A program made the translations under genes and the position numbers. The notes under the pieces are model-generated. The model saw only the letters and a list, made by a program, of their open reading frames with translations. It was not told the origin of the DNA and did no database searches. Positions 56,906 through 64,000 of a DNA stretch of 64,000 bases are shown piece after piece. Source of the DNA: Ustilaginoidea virens (Eukaryota > Ascomycota > Sordariomycetes > Hypocreales > Clavicipitaceae); assembly GCF_000687475.1 (NCBI RefSeq), contig NC_057319.1:1860001-1924000 (forward strand). Reading direction: 5' to 3'. Every line of letters starts with the position of its first letter. The stretch's first letter is position 1.

Positions 56906-59900
56906 ATGTCCGCCATGTCGTTTCCTTCAACCACGCCGTTGCGGCCTGTACCGGGCGCGTTTCTGAACACACCAGCTGTGGCCTCGAGATTTCAGTCCGG
57001 GTCTGATCCAGTGCGGCGACAACTGTTTCCGACATCGTCGAGCGCTCAATCTGGTGGCCAGGGTGGAGGAAATTTGGTGTCTGGTAACTCGATACCTGCT
57101 TTGGTACCTGGCGGATCGGTTAGAACTCAAGAATCCAGCGAGACTTTGACAACCGTGAGCGACTCTAGCGACTCGGGTTTCGTTGCTGCCAATCCGCTGC
57201 CAGCTCCGCGTGTCGAGAATGTTCCTCCCATCTTAAAGGCCGCAAAGGCCATCAACTCATTTTTGCAGATGGATGAAAGCTTTCCTGATTTGGATTCTTA
57301 TTGCAGGCGTAAGAAGATGAAATGTCCAGCCTCTGACATGTTGGTTGCCATGATGCTAACAACAGCATTTCTTTGCAGAGGGCGCTTCCTCCGATTACGA
57401 ACTTCCAGGGCGAGACTCACCATGGGCTCCGTTCCACAAGACGCAAATGTATCCGATTCCCAACCGAGTGTTCGATCATTACAACGCGGGAGAGCTGCAG
57501 ACCTTGATGGGTTTGTTTGCAGAGATTAATCACGCCTGGGTGGTCATTGACAACTCCCTCTATCTTTGGGACTACACGCACCCAGATCCCGAACTGATTG
57601 GATACGAGGAGCAATCGCACACCATCCACGCGGTTTCTTTGGTGCCGCCCAAACCTGGCATCTTCGTCAAGACTATTACACACATCTTGGTCGTGGCCAC
57701 TTCATCCGAGATGATCATACTCGGTCTCTCAGCCTCGGACACGGCTGCGGGAACCAAGTCGGTTGCTTTGTATCAGACAAAGATGAACCTACCTCTGCGC
57801 GGCAACGACGTTCGTGTCATTTCCGGTTCCGCAGATGGGCGCATTTTCTTTGGTGGAAGCAGCGACGTTGATATCAATGAGCTGTACTATCAATCAGAAG
57901 AGAAGTGGTTCTCAAACCGATGCGGACGAATCAATCACACTAATCCTGGCTGGTCGTCTGTCATCTCCTTACAATATGGGTTCTGGTCTCACAAGGACCA
58001 GGAGCATTTGGTGGACATTGTCGTTGATGACTCCAGAAAGCTGGTCTACACCTTGTCGAGCAACTCAACCATCAGGACATATCATATGGACGGCCCTGAC
58101 CGATTGAACAAGGTCATCGAGAAGGACAAGCTTCACTGTCTGCGTGACATTGCCCACATGATTACGCAGTCCAAGTTGCTGACGGACAAGCTGAAAATTG
58201 TTTCCATAAGCCCGATATCAAAACAGGAAGCGTCCAAGCTCCACCTCATGGCGCTTACGGATTCCGGATGTCGACTTTTCTTCAGCGCTACCAACGCATC
58301 ATCGTATCTTTACGGCTCTCAGTCGAATCTGGCCCCGCAGAGCATGCAGGTTCAATTCATTAAATTCCCTCCGAGCCAGAATGCAAGACGATCAAGGCAA
58401 TCCGCCCCCTCCGACCCACCGGGGGAGTCAGTCGTTGACTTGGAGTCCACCATGCTGCTCCCCAGTCGGCACGGCGTCAGATTTGCCCCTGGGTTCTTCC
58501 TGGATTTTGTCGGCAGTGGCAACGACGCAAATGCTGATACCCTCTTCGTATCTGGACCCGAGACGGGGCGAATCAAGCGTGTATCGCCCACAGCGCCGTT
58601 ACGTTATTTCGAACAAGCAAGCTGGATCGACATCGGCAGCCGCGCGGAAGCTGTCGGACTCGTCACCAAGCCCTTCGCTGCCGCTTCGCAACCCTTGGGA
58701 TTCGGCAACGAATTGGCCGTTCAGTTTGATGAGCCACTCAGCGAGTTTGCGGTTCTGACTAACACGGGCATTCACATCATCCGTCGCCGCAGATTGGTTG
58801 ATACCTTTGCTGCGGCTATTCGAGACGCCCCAGGCGACGAGGCTCTGGATATCATGACTCGCCGGCTGATCCAGTTGTACGGCCGAGTCGAGACCGTTTC
58901 CACAGCCTTGGCGGTTGCTTGCGGTCGCGGAGGAGATTCGAGGCCGGGTGCAGCACGAGCCATTGACCAAAGCACGCAAGACAGGGCTAGAGCATTGTTT
59001 GTAGACTTTGGAGGTCAACCGACCATTGCAGAGACTGACGGAACGTCGTTGACCACCGACTCGGTCAAACTTTCCTCCAGACACGATGCTCTCGCCCTCT
59101 ACCTCTCGCGTCTAATCCGAAAGCTTTGGAAAGCCCCGGTGATAAGCTCGAGCGTGGCGCCTGCTGGTGGCGTTGTCATCGTCTCGGCCATTCCCTTGGG
59201 CAAGCTTGGGGGGATCCAGGAGAATCTGGAGAGTCTGCGGAGGTTTATCGAAGCCAACCGCGGCCTCATCCAGGGCATGTCTGGACCATCGGACCTGCAA
59301 AGGGTTTCGACTCGCCAGGAAGAGGTGGCTTTGCAGGCCGAGCACCAGGCTCTACATGCTTTGCAGAAGCTCATGGAGAGCATCTCGGAAGGTATATCTT
59401 TTGTGCTTATGCTTTTTGACGAACGCGTGACGGATATTTTCGCACGACTGGACGACACGTCACGGCAGCAGCTCAGGGAGCTCACCTATGAGAAGCTATT
59501 TTCGCAAAGCGACGGAAAGGATCTGGCCAAGCTGCTTGTCAAGGCCATTGTCAACAGGAATATAGAGAGCGGGTCCAATGTCGAGACGGTGGCCGATGCT
59601 TTGCGTCGACGATGCGGAAGCTTCTGCAGCCCCGACGACGTGGTCATTTTCAAAGCGCAGGAGCAGCTCAAGAGAGCCTCGGAACAAGCTCCGAACACGA
59701 ACCAATTCAGAAGCCTTCTGCACGAAAGTCTCAAGTTGTTCGAAAAGGTTGCCGGCAGTCTCACCTTTGCCAATCTCCAAGCTGCAGTGACGCAGTACGT
59801 CGACATGAAGTACTTTGCCGGAGCCATACAGCTATGCCTGGTTGTGGCTCGCGAGAAGGATCGCGGCAACATGGCGCTGATCTGGGTCAATGACGGCAAG

Positions 59901-61382
59901 CCCCCTGCCGATCCTCGCGCAAAAGCGTTCCAGGACCGAAAGAGATGCTACGACCTGATTCACGATGTGCTCCGCCACCTGGACGCCGAGTCAAGCACGG
60001 AGCCCGAGATGATTGACGGCAAGCTCACTCTCATTGCCACCAAGAGATTGGAGGCCTACAACGTGGTGAACGGATCGGACGATGAGGTGTTCCACTTTGG
60101 CCTGTACGAGTGGTACATTGAGCAAGGGTGGACGGACCGCATCTTGGCGATTGATTCTCCGCACGTCATCACCTTCCTGCAGCGTTTGGCGGGCACAGAT
60201 GTTAAGCATGCCGACCTCTTGTGCCGCTTCTACACCAACAGAAGCCGTTTCTTTGATGCTGCGGAAGTTCAAGCGCAGCTGGCCGAGTCCGACTTTCCCA
60301 TTGGCATCAAGGACCGCATCCGACTGCTCAGTCTTGCCAAGGCCAATGCGAACGTGACTACTGTTGGCATAAGCCGGCAGCAGCAGCAGCAGCTCAACCA
60401 TCAAGTGACTGATATGCTGGACATTGCCAATATCCAAGACGACTTGCTGGATCGCCTCAAGATGGACGATAGAATCGACCTAGAGCGAAAAGCCGACATT
60501 GAGCAGGCTCTCGACGGCAAGGTCCAGACTCTTTCAGATGTAAGATTGCCCCCCCCCCTCCCTCTTCCCTTCCCCAGCGATGCGGCTGCCTACCAGGTCC
60601 TTGCTTTGTTATTTTTTTGTGACTAACGGAATTTTTTTTCTTCTCCCTTTTTCTTTGGCCAACTGCGGTAGCTCTTTAACCAATATGCTGATCAAGCCGG
60701 CTACTATGACTTGTGCCTGCTCATCTATCACACCGCCAACTACCGAAATCCCACAACCATTGCAACGACTTGGATCAACCTAATACAACAGGCACACGAC
60801 GAAGTCATGGCCAGGCTGGAGAATCCAGAACCAGGCATGCCAACCCCGCCGTTGCCGTACGAAGCGGTTTCGAGCAGAATCCAAAACATTGCACACCACA
60901 CCTCCCTCGACAGCTTCGTGTTTCCCATTCAGACGCTTCTTCCCGAGCTGTGCCGCTACGCAGCTGCGTACCAACAAGACGCCACCATAGGAGCAGACCC
61001 AACATGGCCGGTACAGCTGTTTCTCGCTCTCGGAGTGTCCCACGACATGATTGTACGGGTGTTGGAGAACATTTTCGACACGCAGGACTACGGCTTCAGC
61101 GGCATGGTGCGCAATCGCATCATCGAGCTTATCGTCTACGTGGTGCAGGACTGGGTAGCCGAGATCCGGCGTCGCGGAGGCGTCGGCAAGGGCGGGTCCA
61201 TAGGCCCATCGGTCGGGGAATTGCTATCACGATGCGAGGCTGCTTTGCCGCCCCCAGGCCAGGGCCATAACAATGGAGGGACAGACTTGGCAGATATCAG
61301 ACGGATGCTCAGAATGCTGAGGAGAGAAGTGGTGGGGTTGGTTGAGAGCGCCCCTACGGGGGGAAGCCGGCTGTTCGTGTGA
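56906..61382 (+). CDS. NUP170: Nucleoporin of the Nup155/Nup170 family
   Basis: Exons 56906-57308, 57379-60539 and 60672-61382 (1424 residues). Introns are 70 bp (GTAAGA...GCTAAC...GCAG) and 132 bp (GTAAGA...GTAG). Splicing restores PDLDSYCRQGASSDYELPGR, the family's conserved N-terminal segment. A low-complexity Ser/Gly/Pro stretch (1-110) leads into the beta-propeller (LMGLFAEINHAWVVIDNSLY onward), then a long alpha-solenoid with YDLIHDVLRHLDAE, LYEWYIEQGW and LFNQYADQAGYYDLCLLIYH. The protein is a core scaffold component of the nuclear pore inner ring. The length and end (SAPTGGSRLFV) are normal for filamentous fungi. Confidence 0.94.
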
Positions 61383-61683
61383 GGCATGGGGCAAAGCATT
61401 TTCTTTTTTTTTTTTTTACATTTCTTTCTTTTTCTTTTTCTTTCCTTGCCCCGCCGTCACTTTTCTTCATCGCTTTGCAGTTTTCAGAAACGGTTGTTGC
61501 CACGGGGCGCTCAGTGATGGGGAATCATGTTGTATATGAATTTATTCCACAAATGTAGCATAATTCGAAGGCGAGATTTCGGAGTCAAGGGAGCGCATGG
61601 TTTGCAGAGACCAGGCCTGGAGTGACGCGTCGGTGCCTTTTACCAGATGCGCATCACAGGGTCTATTATGATGATGCCGGCGG

Positions 61684-62640
61684 TCATCGTTGCGGCTGTG
61701 AAGCGTCGGAACTACGACTCGGTTCTTCTGGAGGCGCTTCTTCAGCCCCTCGCCGGTTCGTCCGGTGGCCAGACGGCGGTGCTGAGACAGCACCAGGCAC
61801 AGCATCCGGCACAGCATCCGGCACAGCATCCGGCACAGCATCCGGCACAGCATCCGGCAGCGGAATGTCCAGCTCGTGGCCGGCCGTCGCCCGGCCTTCC
61901 GTCCTGCTGCACCGGTACCGGCACAAGGTCATGGCCCCCACGCAGGCCAGCAGCACGCCGGTCGTCACCAGCGCCATGACCAGCTTCCCTGCGCCGGATC
62001 CCCTCGCCGCGTCGATGCGCTCCACCGCCCACGGGTAGCAGCCGGACTTGGCAACGATGTAGACCCCGAGCCCGACGTACAGCAGCGGCACCACGTACAC
62101 GGCGTATTTCTCCGCCGCCCTCAGCACACGCCGCTGCCTCATGGCCAGGAAGGCGGCCAGACACCACGCCCCCAGCAGCACGTAGTACACGACGGCGTAG
62201 ACGGCAACCTCGGCCCCCTCGGCCTGCGAGAACAGCGGGATGTACGTGCCGATGTTGTCGCCGCCGTTCATGACCGTCACGGCAGCTACCTTGCACACGG
62301 TCCTCGCGGACTTGAGTCGCGGGGCGGGGTCGTGGCCGCCTTGTCGGCCATTTCCGCTCGGCGTGAACAGGCCGGCCAGGTTCCAGGTGCCGAGGAGCAT
62401 GGGGAGGAAGCCGAGGAAGCCGAGGGGCTCCGGGGCAAGGACGAGGGAGAGGCCGAAGCCGGTGATGCTGACGGCCATGATGACGGTGAAGCCGAGATAC
62501 TGGCCGACGGTGATTTTGGCAGGCGTCATGGCGCGGTCGGTCGAGGCCTCGGCCATGAAGGTGGCGAGGACGAACAGGTCATCGATGTTGGTGATGGCGA
62601 AGGAGCTGCATGCCGTGCCGAGGGCTTTGCCAAACTGCAT
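61684..62640 (-). CDS. CadD-like cadmium resistance transporter
   Basis: Single minus-strand exon, 318 residues. The N-terminal helix carries FAITNIDDLFVLATFM and the middle MNGGDNIGTYIPLFSQ, both hallmarks of the Cad (CadD) membrane transporter family, which exports cadmium or other small cations in bacteria and has poorly studied fungal members. Five to six membrane helices are visible (residues about 5-25, 45-65, 70-90, 135-165, 185-205, 220-245). The tail after the last helix contains five PDAV tetrapeptides coded by a 12-bp repeat, then a charged, Pro-rich end. It is convergent with NUP170 and divergent from the gene at 63215. Substrate is unproven here. The family's patchy distribution would fit horizontal transfer, but I cannot test that. 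Confidence 0.82.
   Translation of the reverse strand: MQFGKALGTACSSFAITNIDDLFVLATFMAEASTDRAMTPAKITVGQYLGFTVIMAVSITGFGLSLVLAPEPLGFLGFLPMLLGTWNLAGLFTPSGNGRQGGHDPAPRLKSARTVCKVAAVTVMNGGDNIGTYIPLFSQAEGAEVAVYAVVYYVLLGAWCLAAFLAMRQRRVLRAAEKYAVYVVPLLYVGLGVYIVAKSGCYPWAVERIDAARGSGAGKLVMALVTTGVLLACVGAMTLCRYRCSRTEGRATAGHELDIPLPDAVPDAVPDAVPDAVPDAVPGAVSAPPSGHRTNRRGAEEAPPEEPSRSSDASQPQR
61795..61860. repeat. 12-bp coding repeat (ATCCGGCACAGC)n
   Basis: About five copies encode Pro-Asp-Ala-Val repeats in the C-terminal tail of the cadmium transporter. Copy number is likely to vary between strains. Confidence 0.9.
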
Positions 62641-63214
62641 TTCGGGATGGCGGGCGGCTGGGCGTCGAGCTCTGGGGCGCGATGGGCGGGCGGAAGTCGA
62701 GGGCTTGTCGTGTCCGCTCGGGGCCCCGACGCGACGGAGACGTCTGGCCGGGCGGCATGGCGGGTGGACGTGCAGTGCAGGTTGCCAAGCAGACTGGAGA
62801 CTGCAGGCAGGCTACGGAGCTGCGTGCGGCCTGGGGGCATGACAGCATGTCGACGACTTGCTGGTGGGTTTCTTGCTTCCACAGGCTCAGTGGGGGAGTT
62901 TGTTTGTTGGGAGTTGTCGGGGGAAGTCGATTTGCAACAACCTTGTGCAGGGCTAAGCGGGCAGCTGGGCGGGGATGCTGGCGCCGCGCTGATTGGCCCC
63001 GAGCCCGACTCCTGCCGACTCCTGAAAGCAGCAGAGCAGAGCAGCAGCCCGGTGCCGGCAGCAAGAGCTTCGAGCTTCGACAAAACCCTCCCTCCCCCCC
63101 CCCCCCCCCCCCTCCCCACCAGCGTCGCTTGCAACAATCCCAATCCGTCTCTCGACGACGACGACGCTCGGCACCCGGCTGCCGCATGTCCAGAACCGCC
63201 CTCGAAAGCCGGCC
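62641..63214. other. Divergent promoter between Cad transporter and right-edge gene
   Basis: 574 bp with a 19-nt poly-C run (63094-63112) about 100 bp before the right-edge start codon. The long plus-strand open frame crossing it from 61876 is antisense to the transporter and is rejected. Confidence 0.5.
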
Positions 63215-64000
63215 ATGCTCCTGCTCCTGCTCCTGCTCCTCCCACCTCTGCTGCTCGGCGCCCTCGCACGGGCGGCCGCGGAGCCAGCCGCCAGGGAGCA
63301 TCTCGACGGCCTGCCCGCGTACCACTACAGGGCGCCCATCAAGGTGGAATGCATGAACCGCAGCTCGTACGTCCCCAGCACGAAACAAACGGAGAAGAAG
63401 AAGAAGAAGAAGAAGAAGAAGATCGAAACTGACAGGCCCCGGCCGGGCCGGGCGCAGAGAAACCGGCGAACACCTCGAAAACGCCAACCACGAACTGCAA
63501 TGGGTCCCCTTCCCCGTGTGCAACGAGACCGGCAAGCCGCTCGAGTTCCACTACGGCTACGAGGGCGAGGCCAACTGCACCCTCGACTTCGTCTCGGACC
63601 CCTTCTTCCACCTCCTCGAGTTCTACGTGCACAACGACGCCCCCATGTCGTGCCGCCTGCCCGCGCGCCCGCCTGCCCAGGTCGACATCGTGGGCGAGAC
63701 CCCCCCTCCGCGGGAATACATCCCCCTCGTCTTCGCCCTCGCGGGCACGCTGCAGATGAGCCACATGCACATCAGCACTCACATGAACGTCCTGCTGCAC
63801 AGCATGCCCAAGCACCACCTGCGGCCGCACGACAGCGGGGTGCTCGACTCCGCCATTGCCTACAGCACCAGCCCGCTGAGCCACATGCAGGGCTCGCAGA
63901 CGGCGCGCATCATCCCGGGGGAGCCGCTGCCCCTGACCTTTTCCGTCCGCTGGTTCCCCACGCCGCACCTGCCCAAGACCGAGGGCAAGGTCGAGTGGAG
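63215..64000 (+). CDS. Conserved-looking secretory-pathway protein, 3' truncated by window edge
   Basis: Exons 63215-63366 and 63458 onward (partial). The 91-bp intron (GTACGT...ACTGAC...GCAG) joins ECMNRSS to ETGEHLENANHELQW. The acceptor at 63456-63457 is the one that keeps frame. Residues 1-21 are a strong Leu-rich signal peptide (MLLLLLLLLPPLLLGALARA). The following HLDGLPAYHYRAPIKVECMN, WVPFPVCNETGKPLEF, FHLLEFYVHNDAPMSCRLP and FALAGTLQMSHMHISTHMN look like a lumenal domain with N-glycosylation sites and paired cysteines. I believe related fungal membrane proteins of unknown function exist, but I cannot name a family. The intron contains a (GAA)n run. The C-terminus, probably with a membrane helix, is beyond 64000. 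Confidence 0.75.
   Translation, partial: MLLLLLLLLPPLLLGALARAAAEPAAREHLDGLPAYHYRAPIKVECMNRSSYVPSTKQTEKKKKKKKKKIETDRPRPGRAQRNRRTPRKRQPRTAMGPLPRVQRDRQAARVPLRLRGRGQLHPRLRLGPLLPPPRVLRAQRRPHVVPPARAPACPGRHRGRDPPSAGIHPPRLRPRGHAADEPHAHQHSHERPAAQHAQAPPAAARQRGARLRHCLQHQPAEPHAGLADGAHHPGGAAAPDLFRPLVPHAAPAQDRGQGRVE
63391..63423. repeat. (GAA)n microsatellite in an intron
   Basis: About eleven GAG/GAA triplets inside the intron of the right-edge gene. They create acidic codons if the intron is mistaken for coding sequence. Confidence 0.85.

Noticed and set aside
61876..63432. A 518-codon plus-strand frame
   Set aside because: It is antisense to the Cad transporter and runs through a poly-C tract and an intron.

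Overview
The window is nuclear DNA of a filamentous ascomycete (Pezizomycotina, most likely Sordariomycetes; Hypocreales is plausible). Evidence: genes with short introns (54-231 bp) using GTRNGT donors, CTRAC-type branch points and YAG acceptors; a HET-domain gene; fungal forms of THO2, ERG28, IFA38, HTS1 and NUP170; and gene-poor, microsatellite-rich spacers. I rebuilt exon structures by hand from splice signals and reading phase, so several models differ from any single open frame.

Left third (1-20 kb) is gene-poor and accessory-like. It holds three small secreted cysteine-rich genes (2369-2728 +, 4977-5689 +, 12348-12728 -), a fatty-acid-hydroxylase/sterol-desaturase-like enzyme (7833-8882 +), an F-box-like protein with a long acidic tract (9885-11459 -) and a HET-domain protein (15258-17639 -). 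The secreted genes share a TATA box 105-128 bp upstream of the ATG, an N-terminal signal peptide, six cysteines in the predicted mature protein and a phase-0 intron directly before the fourth cysteine. I read them as a local, diverged gene family; two of them are visible only after introns are removed.

Middle (20-46 kb): THO2 (20430-27851 -) diverges from MET2 (28784-30630 +). A gene-free stretch of about 4.6 kb precedes a five-exon phosphate:proton symporter (35233-37758 +). Then come a conserved fungal protein of unknown function (38704-40374 -), an HDDC2/YfbR-type HD-domain 5'-deoxynucleotidase (42011-42864 -), a membrane-anchored protein with 22 GPHSH-type histidine-rich pentapeptides that appears only after splicing (44225-44969 -, 5' end unresolved), and a Ych1/Cdc25-like rhodanese phosphatase (45563-46176 -).

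Right third (47-64 kb) is dense housekeeping: ADA2 (SAGA) diverging from GAL7; ERG28 diverging from IFA38 (sterol and very-long-chain fatty acid synthesis, both ER membrane); HTS1 with alternative mitochondrial and cytosolic starts; NUP170; a CadD-like cadmium-resistance transporter; and the 5' part of a conserved secreted or membrane protein running off the right edge.

Spacers carry an over-represented 9-mer (TACTCCGTA/TACGGAGTA, ten copies found by eye, none in coding exons), GGTACCTA-type clusters, 13-22 nt poly-C/poly-G tracts and several mini- and microsatellites. I saw no transposase, reverse transcriptase, tRNA, rRNA or CRISPR array.
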